NCBI RefSeq assembly: GCF_001420995.1
Contig: NZ_CP012184.1
Coordinates: forward strand, 5,998,501-6,062,500
From: Pseudonocardia sp. EC080619-01
Lineage (GTDB): Bacteria; Actinomycetota; Actinomycetes; Mycobacteriales; Pseudonocardiaceae
Direction of reading: 5' to 3'
DNA length: 64,000 bases
Below the pieces are notes generated by a model that saw only the letters and a program-made list of their open reading frames with translations, was not told the DNA's origin and ran no database searches. Positions 1 to 8,178 of the stretch are shown here, piece after piece. How positions within the stretch are numbered: position 1 is the stretch's first letter; the number at the start of each line of letters is the position of its first letter. A program made the position numbers and the translations under genes.

Positions 1-446
1 TCGCGGGCGGCCGCCGCGGCGGCGTCCACGCCGTCGACGCCGCCGGGGGTGCCCGGCACGGTCGGCACACCGGCGGCGCGGGCGACCTCCCGGGCGGCGA
101 CCTTGTCGCCCATCCGCTCGATCGTCGCCGCCGACGGCCCCACGAACGTCAGCCCGGCGCCGGCGACGGCCGCGGCGAACGACGCCCGCTCGGACAGGAA
201 GCCGTAGCCCGGGTGCACGGCGTCGGCACCGGTCTCCGCCGCGGCCGCCAGGACCGCGTCGGCGACCAGGTACGACTTCGACGCCGGCGACGGCCCGATC
301 TCGACGGCGGCGTCCGCGAGCCGGGTGTGCAGCGCGCCGGCGTCGGCCTTCGAGTGCACGGCGACGGTCCGGATCCCCAGGTCGCGGGCGGCCCGGACGA
401 TCCGGACGGCGATCTCGCCGCGGTTGGCGACGAGCAGCTTCTCCAC
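1..446 (-). CDS. accC: biotin carboxylase subunit, N-terminal part (cut by window edge)
   Basis: Biotin carboxylase uses ATP and bicarbonate to carboxylate biotin on a carrier protein. The visible 148 residues carry the family N-terminus: LLVANRGEIAVRI at the start, then an HPGYGFLSE segment near residue 95 and a GPSAATIERMGDK segment, all typical of the biotin carboxylase N-terminal domain. The ATP-grasp domain lies beyond the left edge. The start is a GTG (446-444) 11 nt after the stop of the biotin carrier gene, so the two are co-transcribed. The neighbouring PxpA-like and CoxL-like genes make a role in lactam or N-heterocycle catabolism more likely than housekeeping fatty-acid synthesis; this is inference. 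Family assignment is firm, substrate is not. Confidence 0.9.
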   Translation of the reverse strand, partial: MEKLLVANRGEIAVRIVRAARDLGIRTVAVHSKADAGALHTRLADAAVEIGPSPASKSYLVADAVLAAAAETGADAVHPGYGFLSERASFAAAVAGAGLTFVGPSAATIERMGDKVAAREVARAAGVPTVPGTPGGVDGVDAAAAAAR

Positions 447-457
447 GGTGCCGTCCC

Positions 458-703
458 TCAGCCGATCTCGATGACCGCCACCGGCTGGCCGGCGTCCACC
501 TCGTCCTCGTCGCCGACGAGGAACTCGACGAGCGTGCCGGACGCCCCCGCCGCGATCTGGTGGAACGACTTCATGACCTCGACCAGGCCGACCGGCGAGT
601 CGCCGGACACGGCGCTGCCGTCCTCGGCGAACGGCGGGCTGTCCGGGTCCGGCCGCCGGTAGAAGACGCCGGGGATCGGCGAGACGACCTCGTGACGGGA
701 CAT
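458..703 (-). CDS. short biotin carboxyl carrier protein (biotinyl domain only)
   Basis: An 81-residue protein that is essentially one biotinyl/lipoyl-attachment domain. The attachment lysine is Lys45 in the sequence EVMKSFH; biotin acceptors normally read MKM/MKL, so Ser after Lys is a small deviation. A GDSPVG turn precedes it and AGQPVAVIEIG closes the domain. It lacks the Pro/Ala-rich N-terminal linker of full-length AccB. The ATG start has a GAGGAG ribosome site and lies just downstream of the pxpA stop. It sits between the PxpA-like and biotin carboxylase genes and is the probable substrate of that carboxylase. Such short carriers are known beside LamB/YcsF genes. Confidence 0.85.
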   Translation of the reverse strand: MSRHEVVSPIPGVFYRRPDPDSPPFAEDGSAVSGDSPVGLVEVMKSFHQIAAGASGTLVEFLVGDEDEVDAGQPVAVIEIG

Positions 704-713
704 GTGCGGCTCC

Positions 714-1436
714 TCAGCTCAGGTGGGGCGTCAGCGCGGTGTGGACGGCACGGGCCAGCTCGACCGCGTTCGGGGTGTCGGAGTGCACGCAGACGCAGTC
801 GGCGCGCACCGGGATCTCGCGACCGTTCTCGGAGGTCGCGACGCCGTCGGTGACCGCGCGCAGCGCGCCCGCCGCGGACGTCTCCGGGTCGAAGGCCTGG
901 TGCTCGCGGGTGATGATCAGCGAGCCGTCGTCGCGGTAGTCCAGGTCGGCGTAGTACTCCGAGATGAACCCGGCGGGGCGGTCGCCCCAGACCTTCTCGT
1001 GCACCGAGCCCGCCATGCCCATCAGCGGCGCGCCGAACACGTCGGCCGCGTCGGCGACGGCGGCCGCGACCTCCTCGTCGCGCGACGCCATGCCGTAGAG
1101 CGAGCCGTGCGCCTTGACGTGATGGAGCTCCATGCCCTCGGCGCGCAGGAACCCCGTCAGCGCCCCGATCTGGTAGACGACGGCCGCGGTCAGCTCGTCG
1201 CGGTCGAGCTTCATCTCGCGCCGGCCGAAGCCCTCCCGGTCCGGGAGCGACGGGTGCGCGCCCACCCGGACGCCGTGCCGCTTGGCGAGCTTCACCGTCC
1301 GGGTCATGACGCGGGGGTCCGACGCGTGGAACCCGCAGGCCACGTTGGCGACGGTCACGTAGGGCATGAGCCCCTCGTCGTCGCCGCAGTGGTAGATCGA
1401 GTACGACTCGCCCATGTCGCAGTTGATGGCCACCAT
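714..1436 (-). CDS. pxpA: LamB/YcsF family protein, 5-oxoprolinase subunit A-like
   Basis: 240 residues, the normal length for LamB/YcsF. In characterised bacteria PxpA works with PxpB and PxpC to open 5-oxoproline with ATP. Family motifs are all visible: INCDMGES at the N-terminus, VANVACGFHASDP around residue 30, GAHPSLPDREGFGRR around residue 60 and VKAHGSLYG near residue 105. The ATG start is preceded by AGGAGG. No PxpB or PxpC gene lies between here and the left edge; they may be beyond it. The partners here are instead biotin carrier and carboxylase genes and a molybdenum hydroxylase subunit, so the true lactam or N-heterocyclic substrate is open. Confidence 0.9.
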   Translation of the reverse strand: MVAINCDMGESYSIYHCGDDEGLMPYVTVANVACGFHASDPRVMTRTVKLAKRHGVRVGAHPSLPDREGFGRREMKLDRDELTAAVVYQIGALTGFLRAEGMELHHVKAHGSLYGMASRDEEVAAAVADAADVFGAPLMGMAGSVHEKVWGDRPAGFISEYYADLDYRDDGSLIITREHQAFDPETSAAGALRAVTDGVATSENGREIPVRADCVCVHSDTPNAVELARAVHTALTPHLS

Positions 1437-1459
1437 GAGGTGCCTCCTCTCCCCTGGGG

Positions 1460-3829
1460 TCAGGCAGTCTTCCGCGCCGCGGCCGTGATCGCCCGCCAGA
1501 CGGCCTGCGGGGTCGCCGGCATGTCGACGTGGGTGACGCCGAGGTGTGCGACCGCGTCGATCACCGCGTTGACCACCGCCGGGGACGAGCCGATCGCACC
1601 GGACTCGCCGATCCCCTTGACCCCCATCGGGTTCGTCGGCGACGGGGTGACGGTCTGGGTCAGCTCGAAGTTCGGCAGGTCCGACGCCGACGGCACCGTG
1701 TAGGACGCGAGGTTGCCCGCGGTCGGGTTCCCGGCCTCGTCGAACGTGGCGTGCTCGTAGAGGGCCTGGCCGATGCCCTGCGCGATGCCGCCGTGCAGCT
1801 GGCCCTCGACGATCGTCGGGTTCACGACGACACCGCAGTCGTCGACGGCGACGTAGCGGCGGATCCGGGTGAACCCGGTCTCGGTGTCGACCTCGGTGAC
1901 GCAGACGTGCGTGCCGAACGGCCAGGTGAAGTTCGGCGGGTCGAACGCCGAGTCGGCGGTCAGGTTGGGCTCCATGCCCTCGGGCAGGTCCGCCGCGAGC
2001 GACGCCGCCCCGGCGACCTCCTGGATGGTCACCGACGGCCCGCCGGTACCCGCCACCCGGAACTGCCCGCCGCTGAACTCCAGGTCGGACTCGTCGGCCT
2101 CGAGCAGGTGCGCGGCGATCAGCATCGCCTTGTCCAGCACCTTCCCGGCGGCGAGGTGGACGGCGGTGCCGCCGACGGCGAGGCTGCGCGAGCCGTAGGT
2201 GTCCCGGCCGAACGGGGCGACGAGCGTGTCGCCGTGCAGGACCTCGACGTCGTCGGGGTGTACGCCGAGCCGGTCGGCGACGATCTGCGACCAGGCCGTC
2301 TCGTGCCCCTGGCCGTGCGGCGACGTGCCGGTGACGACCTCGACCTTGCCGCTCGTCGTCATCCGGACGGTGGCCTGCTCCCAGCCGCCGGACTGCAGCC
2401 GGACCCCGGCCGCGACCTTCGACGGGGAGAGCCCGCCGGACTCGGTGAAGTTGCCGAACCCGATGCCGAGCTGCACGGGGTCGCCGGACGCGCGGCGGTC
2501 CTGCTGCTCGGCCCGCAGCGCGTCGTACCCGACCAGGTCCATGGCGGTACGCATGCAGGTCTCGTAGTCGCCGGAGTCGTACTGGACGCCGGAGGGGACC
2601 GTGCGCGGCTCGTCGAACTTCGGGTGCAGGTTGCGCAGCCGCACCTCCGCGGGATCCATCCCCAGCTCGCGGGCCAGGTCGTCCATGATCCGCTCGTGGC
2701 CGTACGCGGCCTCGGAGCGGCCGGCGCCGCGGTAGGCGTCGGTCGGGGTGAGGTTGGTGAACACGCCCTTCGCGGTGAAGGAGTAGCTGCCGAAGTCGTA
2801 GAGCCCGCAGAAGGTGAAGGCGCCGAACACGGCGATGCCCGGGGTGAGCAGCTGCAGGTAGGCGCCCATGTCGGCGAGCAGCTCCACCCGCATCGCGAGG
2901 ATCTTCCCGTCCCGGGTGGCGGCCACCGAGACGTCCTGGATCTGGCCGCGGCCGTGCGTGGTGGCCTGGTGGTGCTCGGAGCGCGTCTCGGTCCACTTGA
3001 CCGGGGTGCCCAGCTTCCGGGCCAGGACCAGGGCGAGGAACTCCTCGGCGTAGACGTTGAGCTTCGCCCCGAACCCGCCGCCGACGTCCGGTGCGACGAC
3101 CCGGATCTTCGTGTCGGCGATGCCGGTGCACGCGGCCAGGATGTCCCGGACGAAGTGCGGCACCTGGGTGGCGGTGTAGACGGTGAACCCGCCACCGACC
3201 GCGTCCGGGACGCAGACGACGGCGCGCGGCTCCATCGGCGAGGGCACCACCCGCTGCTGCAGGTACCGCCCCGACACGACGACGTCGGCGCCGGCGAACG
3301 CGGCGTCCACGTCCCCGGTGGCCAGCGGCCAGGTGTAGCAGTGGTTGGTGCCCAGCTCGGCGTGCACGAGCGGGGCGTCGTCGGCCAGCGCGTCGGCCAT
3401 GTCGACGACCGCGGGCAGCTCGGTGTACTCGACGTCGACCAGGTCGGCCCCGTCCCGCGCGGCGGCGGCGCTGGTGGCGAGCACGACCGCGACGCCGTCG
3501 CCGACGTGGTGGACCACCCCGGCGGCCAGCGGGCGGTGGTCGGGGACCTTGATGTCCTCGGTGACCGGCCAGCCGCACGGGATGCCGGCGAGGAACTCGC
3601 CGTCGACGTCGTCGGCGGTCAGGACGGCCCGGACACCCGGGTGCTGCCGCGCGGCGCCGGTGTCGATGCTCGTGATCCGGGCGTGCGGCAGCGGGCTGCG
3701 GACGAACGCCATGTGCAGGGTCCCCGGCGGGACGATGTCGTCGGTCCAGGTCGCCCGGCCGGTCAGCAGGGCCGGGTCCTCCTTGCGCGGGAGGCTCGTC
3801 CCGACGTACCGGGGCGCGGTGGTGGTCAC
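1460..3829 (-). CDS. xanthine dehydrogenase family molybdopterin-binding subunit (form-II CoxL-like)
   Basis: 789-residue large subunit of a molybdenum hydroxylase, which hydroxylates carbon next to nitrogen in heterocycles or acts on aldehydes. It begins with the family pattern RYVGTSLPRKEDPALLTGRA. The AYRGAGR motif near residue 365 is the form-II CoxL signature, not the AYRCSFR of true CO dehydrogenase. The GIGESGAI segment near residue 740 carries the catalytic Glu. The chosen GTG start has an AAGGGAAG ribosome site; longer in-frame starts would run into the divergent promoter. No FAD (CoxM) or iron-sulfur (CoxS) subunit is adjacent, although the family normally needs both. First gene of the operon leading to pxpA. 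Confidence 0.9.
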   Translation of the reverse strand: MTTTAPRYVGTSLPRKEDPALLTGRATWTDDIVPPGTLHMAFVRSPLPHARITSIDTGAARQHPGVRAVLTADDVDGEFLAGIPCGWPVTEDIKVPDHRPLAAGVVHHVGDGVAVVLATSAAAARDGADLVDVEYTELPAVVDMADALADDAPLVHAELGTNHCYTWPLATGDVDAAFAGADVVVSGRYLQQRVVPSPMEPRAVVCVPDAVGGGFTVYTATQVPHFVRDILAACTGIADTKIRVVAPDVGGGFGAKLNVYAEEFLALVLARKLGTPVKWTETRSEHHQATTHGRGQIQDVSVAATRDGKILAMRVELLADMGAYLQLLTPGIAVFGAFTFCGLYDFGSYSFTAKGVFTNLTPTDAYRGAGRSEAAYGHERIMDDLARELGMDPAEVRLRNLHPKFDEPRTVPSGVQYDSGDYETCMRTAMDLVGYDALRAEQQDRRASGDPVQLGIGFGNFTESGGLSPSKVAAGVRLQSGGWEQATVRMTTSGKVEVVTGTSPHGQGHETAWSQIVADRLGVHPDDVEVLHGDTLVAPFGRDTYGSRSLAVGGTAVHLAAGKVLDKAMLIAAHLLEADESDLEFSGGQFRVAGTGGPSVTIQEVAGAASLAADLPEGMEPNLTADSAFDPPNFTWPFGTHVCVTEVDTETGFTRIRRYVAVDDCGVVVNPTIVEGQLHGGIAQGIGQALYEHATFDEAGNPTAGNLASYTVPSASDLPNFELTQTVTPSPTNPMGVKGIGESGAIGSSPAVVNAVIDAVAHLGVTHVDMPATPQAVWRAITAAARKTA

Positions 3830-3950
3830 GCTGGGCTTCCCTTCGCCGACGTCCTGCGTGTGGCACAGCGTGATCCACGACACCCGGACGCGGTAGTGTC
3901 CCGATCGTCCAGTTCGAGGGTCACCACACTCCGATCTGTCAGGGGGAGCC

Positions 3951-5441
3951 GTGCCGGTCTCGTTGCGTGAGCTCTGCGCGGACCGCAGCCTCGGACTGCG
4001 CTCCGCGTGTCCCTCCGCGGATCTGGAACGACGCATCACCTGGGTGCATTCGAGCGAACTGTCCGATCCGACGCCGTACCTCGACGGCGGCGAGCTGCTG
4101 CTCACCACCGGCCTCGGCCCGGCGGCCGACCCCGACGGCTACGTCGCCCGGCTCGCCGCGCACGGGCTCGCCGGCCTCGGGTTCGGCACCGGTCTCGGCC
4201 ACGACGACCTGCTGCCCGCCGTCACCGCGGCGTGCGCCCGGGCCGGGCTCCCGCTGGTGGAGGTCCCCGAGCGCACCCCGTTCCTGGCACTGAGCCGGGC
4301 CGTGTCCGAGGCCCGGGCCGCCGAGCGCTACGCCGAGGTCGTCCGCACCGACGAGGCCCAGCGCGCGCTCACCGCCGCCGCGCTCGGCGACGACCGCGAG
4401 TCGGGCCCCGGGCGGGTGCTCGACCGGCTCGCCGAGCGCCTCGACGCGTGGTCGCTGATCTCCGACGCCGACGAGCGCGTCCGGTACGCGGCACCGCGCC
4501 CGTCCTCGCGGCGGGCCGCCGCGCTGGCGGGCGAGATCGCCCGGGTCCGCGAGCACGCGGGCCCCTCCAGCGTCACGGTCGCCGCCGGGGGCGGGCAGGT
4601 CGTGCTCCAGCCGGTGCGGATGGTCGGGCCCTCGGTGCTCGTCGTGGGCCGGGACCGCCAGTTCTCCCCGGTCGACCGGCAGGTCATCGGCTCCGCGGTG
4701 TCGGTGCTGACCCTCGCGCACGCCCGCAGCGCCGCCGCGGGACGGGCCGAGCACCGGGTGCGCACCGCGGTGCTCCGGGCACTGGCCGTGCTGCCCGGCT
4801 CCGGCGCCGAGCAGGTCCTCGCCGACACCTGGGGGCCGCTCCCCGACGGCGACCTGGTGGCCGTCGCGCTGGGCGGACGGCCGGCGACGGGCCGGTTCGA
4901 CGTGCTGCTCGACACCCTGGAGCGGGCGTCGGCCGGTTTCCACGCGGAGCTCGACGGCCGGGTGGCGGTGATCGTCGGCGCGGACGCCGTGCCGCCGCTG
5001 CTCACCGTGGCCTCCCGGGTCCGCGACGTCCGGGCCGGCATCTCCGACCCCGCCCCGGTGACCGGCCTGGCCCGGGCCCTGCGCGAGGCGGGGCGCGCGC
5101 TCGACGCCGCCGAGCGCCTGGACCGCCGCACCGTCCGCTTCGCCGATCTCGCCGCCCGCGGGCTGTCGGCACTGGTGCTGCCGGAGGACGCGGAGGCGTT
5201 CGCCGAGTCGGTGCTGGCACCGCTGGTACGCCACGACGCCGAGCGCCGCGGCGACCTCGTCGGCTCGCTGCGCGAGTGGCTCGCCCACCACGGGCAGTGG
5301 GACCCGGCCGCGACCCGGCTCGGGGTGCACCGGCACACGCTGCGCGCCCGGATCGAGAAGGCGGGTGCGCTGCTGGACCGGGACCTCGACTCCCCCGGCG
5401 TGCGGGCCGAGCTGTGGTTCGCGCTGCACGCCGGCCGGTGA
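3951..5441 (+). CDS. PucR family transcriptional regulator
   Basis: 496-residue regulator. Residues about 5-120 form the PucR N-terminal sensory domain (LRELCADRSLGLRSACP, then a GELLLTTGL segment). The middle is a variable GGDEF-like region. The C-terminal 60 residues are the PucR helix-turn-helix (AATRLGVHRHTLRARIEKAGALL). PucR proteins control purine and nitrogen-compound catabolism. The GTG start has a GGGGGA ribosome site 5-6 nt upstream. It is divergent from the CoxL/pxpA/biotin operon across a 121-bp gap, so it is the likely regulator of that operon. The ligand cannot be told from sequence. Confidence 0.92.
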   Translation: MPVSLRELCADRSLGLRSACPSADLERRITWVHSSELSDPTPYLDGGELLLTTGLGPAADPDGYVARLAAHGLAGLGFGTGLGHDDLLPAVTAACARAGLPLVEVPERTPFLALSRAVSEARAAERYAEVVRTDEAQRALTAAALGDDRESGPGRVLDRLAERLDAWSLISDADERVRYAAPRPSSRRAAALAGEIARVREHAGPSSVTVAAGGGQVVLQPVRMVGPSVLVVGRDRQFSPVDRQVIGSAVSVLTLAHARSAAAGRAEHRVRTAVLRALAVLPGSGAEQVLADTWGPLPDGDLVAVALGGRPATGRFDVLLDTLERASAGFHAELDGRVAVIVGADAVPPLLTVASRVRDVRAGISDPAPVTGLARALREAGRALDAAERLDRRTVRFADLAARGLSALVLPEDAEAFAESVLAPLVRHDAERRGDLVGSLREWLAHHGQWDPAATRLGVHRHTLRARIEKAGALLDRDLDSPGVRAELWFALHAGR

Positions 5442-5446
5442 TGTTC

Positions 5447-5477
5447 TTGACCTGAAGTCAGCTCCAGCTTCTAGCGT
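5447..5477 (+). promoter_or_regulatory. MerR-type promoter for the FMN reductase-MFS operon
   Basis: TTGACC (-35) and TAGCGT (-10) are separated by exactly 19 bp, the overlong spacer typical of promoters twisted open by MerR-family activators. The spacer holds an imperfect dyad, CTGAAG-TCAG-CTCCAG, centred between the boxes. It lies directly after the pucR stop and about 50 bp before the reductase start. No MerR-family gene is adjacent, so the regulator would be encoded elsewhere. Confidence 0.6.
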
Positions 5478-5527
5478 CGCGGCCGATCGGGTGGGGAGGC
5501 CACCCCGTCGACGTGAGGAGCACCGCC

Positions 5528-6109
5528 ATGACCGGCACGGACACACCCAGCCGCACACCGATCCGCATCGCCGTGATCGTCGGCAGCGTCCGCACCGGGC
5601 GGTTCGGACCGACCGCGGCCCGCTGGTTCGCCGGCGAGATCGACGACCGCGACGACGTCACGGTCGACGTCGTCGACCTGCTCGGCGCGGACCTCTCCCC
5701 CGCACTCGACCGGGCCCCGGCCGGCCCGCTGCGCGCGCGGCTGGCCGCGGCCGACGCGTTCGTCGTCGTCACCCCGGAGTACAACCACTCCTACCCGGCC
5801 GGGCTGAAGACGGCGATCGACTCGTTCCACGCCGAGTGGGCCACGAAACCGGTCGGGTTCGTCAGCTACGGCGGGCTCTCCGGCGGCATCCGCGCGGTCG
5901 AGCACCTGCGCCCGGTGTTCGTCGAACTGCACGGCGCCCCGGTACGGGACGCGGTCAGCCTGCACTCCTTCCCGGAGCTCTTCGGCGCCGACGGCCGTCC
6001 CGCCGACGGCGGTGCCGCCGCGGCCGCCGCCGGGGTGCTCACCGACCAGCTCGTGTGGTGGGGACGAGCCCTGCGCGACGCCCGTGCCACCTACGGGACC
6101 GTCGCATGA
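5528..6109 (+). CDS. NADPH-dependent FMN reductase family protein
   Basis: 193-residue flavodoxin-like oxidoreductase. IAVIVGSVRTGRFG at the N-terminus is the phosphate-binding loop for FMN, and TPEYNHSYPAGLKTAIDS near residue 80 is the family's second FMN-contact segment. Members reduce FMN, quinones, azo dyes or chromate. The ATG chosen follows a GTGAGGAG ribosome site; an in-frame GTG 15 nt upstream overlaps that site and is unlikely. The stop overlaps the start of the MFS gene (ATGA), so the two are translationally coupled. The MerR-type promoter suggests induction by a toxic compound or redox stress. Confidence 0.9.
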   Translation: MTGTDTPSRTPIRIAVIVGSVRTGRFGPTAARWFAGEIDDRDDVTVDVVDLLGADLSPALDRAPAGPLRARLAAADAFVVVTPEYNHSYPAGLKTAIDSFHAEWATKPVGFVSYGGLSGGIRAVEHLRPVFVELHGAPVRDAVSLHSFPELFGADGRPADGGAAAAAAGVLTDQLVWWGRALRDARATYGTVA

Positions 6110-7449
6110 GCGCCCCGGCCCGCCGGGGCGCCGTCACCGCACTCGGGCTGGCGATGCTCGCGGTGACCTCGGAGATCACGATCGCCGCGGTCGCGCTGCC
6201 GGGCGTCGGCGCCGACATGGGCGTCGGACCGGGCGCGACGGCCTGGGTGATGCTGGCCTACACGGTGCCGATGGCGGCACTGGGCATCCCGGCCGGGCGG
6301 TGGGGCGACCGCGCCGACCCGCGGCCGGTGTTCCTGCTGGCCCAGCTCGGGATCCTGCTCGGCACGGCGCTGACCGTGCTGGCGCCGACGTTCGCGGTGC
6401 TCGTCGCCGCCCGGGTGGTGCAGGGGGTCGCCGCGGCCCTGGTGGTCGCGGTCTACATGCCGATCGTGACGGCGTCGGTCCCGCCGGAACGCCGGGGCCG
6501 GGCGATCGGCTTCATCATCATGATCATGACAGTGGGCACGATGGCCGGTGCCCCGGCCGGCGGCCTCGTCGCCGACGCACTGGGCTGGCGTGCGGTGTTC
6601 CTGGTGAAGGTGCCCGCGGTGCTGGCCGCGGTCGTCGCCGGGATCCTGTTCCTGGACCGGCGGCGGGTGCGCGGCGTGCCCGCGCCGGCACGGTCGCTGC
6701 TCGCCGAGGCGGTGCTGCTCGGCGGTGCGGTGACCGCCGTGCTGCTCGCGCTCGACGGGAGCGGCCCCGGCTGGCGGTCGCCGGTGGCCGCCGTGGCCGC
6801 GGTCGTCCTGTTCGCCGGATGGCTGCGCCTGCCCGCGGCGGGCGCGGTGCGGGACCTGGTCCGCCGCCCGTCGTTCGGGCCGACCCTCGCCGCCCTGTTC
6901 GCGGTGTCGACGACGGCGGGGCTGGTGTCGTTCCTGGTGCCGTGGTTCGTCGCCGACGTGCTGGGCGGGACGGCCGCGTCCGGCGGCTCCGCGCTGCTGG
7001 TGTTCGTCGCCGCCGTGGCGGTGACCTCGCCGGTGGCGGGCCGGCTCACCGACCGGTTCGGGCCCCTGCGGGTCACCGTCGCCGGGGGTGCGCTGAGCGT
7101 GCTCGCGCTCGCGGCGCTGCTGCCGCTCGGCGCCGGGACGGGCTGGGCCGCGCTGGCCGGGGGGATGGCGCTCCTCGGCGTCGCCGGCGGGGTGTTCAAC
7201 CCGGCGGTCAACGCTGCGGTGCTGGCCGCGGCGCCACCCGGCACCGAGGGCGCGACCGGCGGGATCGCGATGACCGCGCGGACCGTCGGCAGCGCCGTCG
7301 GGCCCGCGGTGGCGGCGCTCGGGTGGACCCTGACCGGCGGTGGGTCGGCGGGCTGGCGGCTCGGCGTCGCGGTCCTGCTGGTCGCGGCGGCGGCCGGGAC
7401 CCTCGCCGTGCTGCGGCCCGCGCTGCGCACCCCGGTCCCGGCGACGTGA
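6106..7449 (+). CDS. MFS transporter, drug/H+ antiporter type
   Basis: 447 residues with the repeated hydrophobic segments of a major facilitator. Motif A is seen as GRWGDRADPRPVF after TM2, and RVVQGVAAALVVAVYMPIV matches TM4 of drug:H+ antiporters. Start overlaps the FMN reductase stop by 4 nt, so the two form an operon under the MerR-type promoter. Likely role is export of the compound that the reductase handles or of its product; this is inferred from context only. Confidence 0.88.
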   Translation: MSAPARRGAVTALGLAMLAVTSEITIAAVALPGVGADMGVGPGATAWVMLAYTVPMAALGIPAGRWGDRADPRPVFLLAQLGILLGTALTVLAPTFAVLVAARVVQGVAAALVVAVYMPIVTASVPPERRGRAIGFIIMIMTVGTMAGAPAGGLVADALGWRAVFLVKVPAVLAAVVAGILFLDRRRVRGVPAPARSLLAEAVLLGGAVTAVLLALDGSGPGWRSPVAAVAAVVLFAGWLRLPAAGAVRDLVRRPSFGPTLAALFAVSTTAGLVSFLVPWFVADVLGGTAASGGSALLVFVAAVAVTSPVAGRLTDRFGPLRVTVAGGALSVLALAALLPLGAGTGWAALAGGMALLGVAGGVFNPAVNAAVLAAAPPGTEGATGGIAMTARTVGSAVGPAVAALGWTLTGGGSAGWRLGVAVLLVAAAAGTLAVLRPALRTPVPAT

Positions 7450-7458
7450 GCACGGCCG

Positions 7459-8067
7459 TCAGCGGGCGACGACCGACTCCACGGTGACCTGGGGCCGGTG
7501 GGGCTCGCCGGAGCAGACGCGGCCGGCCCGGGGCACGAACGTCCCCCCGCTGCCGCCGGGCGGGTGCACCCGGAGCCCGCGGGCCTCGGCGGGCACGCAC
7601 ACCGCGACCGGGTAGCGGTCGGTGTCGCGGACCCGCAGCGCGGAGGTGGCGGCCCGGCCGGGCTCCAGCCGGACCTCGGCACGCGGCCCCTCGACGGAGG
7701 CCCGCGGGCCGACGGGGGTGCCCTCGTTCCCGGCCACGAACGACACGCCCGGGTAGCCGCGCAGCACGCAGGGCGCGGAGCCGGTGTTGCGGAACACGAT
7801 CTCGGAGAGGGTGCCGCCGTCGTCGGTGCGGGGCGGGGTGGCCGAGACGTCGAGACCGTCGCCGGTGCAGGGCCGCACCGGCCCGGTCGCCGCTGGCTCC
7901 GTCGGAACCGTCGTGGGGGGCTCCTCCGTGGCCGGCGCGGCGGCGGGCGTGGACCGGGCCGGGGACACCGGGGGTGCGGCATCAGGCGCACCGCACGCAC
8001 TCAGGAGCACGAGCAGGCCGGCGAGCACCCCGCTCACCTGCAGTCGCGCCGTGCGCCGCCCGCCCAC
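7459..8067 (-). CDS. DUF4232 lipoprotein
   Basis: 202-residue secreted lipoprotein. The signal peptide ends in the lipobox LLSAC with Cys25, followed by a Pro/Thr-rich linker and a DUF4232 domain (VFRNTGSAPCVLRGYPGVSFV, closing with PQVTVESVV). DUF4232 proteins are common surface proteins of actinobacteria with no settled function. The gene is convergent with the MFS gene, with only 9 nt between stops. A CACAAT box 6 nt before the GTG start suggests a leaderless mRNA. A related but frameshifted gene lies at 25341-26032. Confidence 0.85.
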   Translation of the reverse strand: MGGRRTARLQVSGVLAGLLVLLSACGAPDAAPPVSPARSTPAAAPATEEPPTTVPTEPAATGPVRPCTGDGLDVSATPPRTDDGGTLSEIVFRNTGSAPCVLRGYPGVSFVAGNEGTPVGPRASVEGPRAEVRLEPGRAATSALRVRDTDRYPVAVCVPAEARGLRVHPPGGSGGTFVPRAGRVCSGEPHRPQVTVESVVAR

Positions 8068-8073
8068 GGCGTG

Positions 8074-8079
8074 ATTGTG
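8074..8079 (-). promoter_or_regulatory. -10 box of a probable leaderless transcript (DUF4232 gene)
   Basis: CACAAT on the minus strand, ending 6 nt before the GTG start at 8067. There is no ribosome-binding sequence, so initiation at or next to the start codon is likely. Confidence 0.4.
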
Positions 8080-8178
8080 ACCTGCGTGTCACCCGGTCGG
8101 ACGTCCGGGGTCCGGACGGTGCGCCCTGGGTAGGGTCGTGTGCATCGCCATCGATCTCCCGCTCCCCCTCCCCGGCCG

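Noticed and set aside
714..3878. 1054-residue minus-strand reading frame joining CoxL region and PxpA
   Set aside because: The part over the CoxL gene is Arg/Pro/Gly-rich in a different frame; only the last ~240 residues are a real protein (PxpA) with its own ATG and ribosome site.
1529..3970. Long plus-strand frame opposite the CoxL-like gene
   Set aside because: High GC keeps antisense frames open; composition is Arg/Gly/Asp-rich with no family motif, while the minus strand has a clear CoxL protein.
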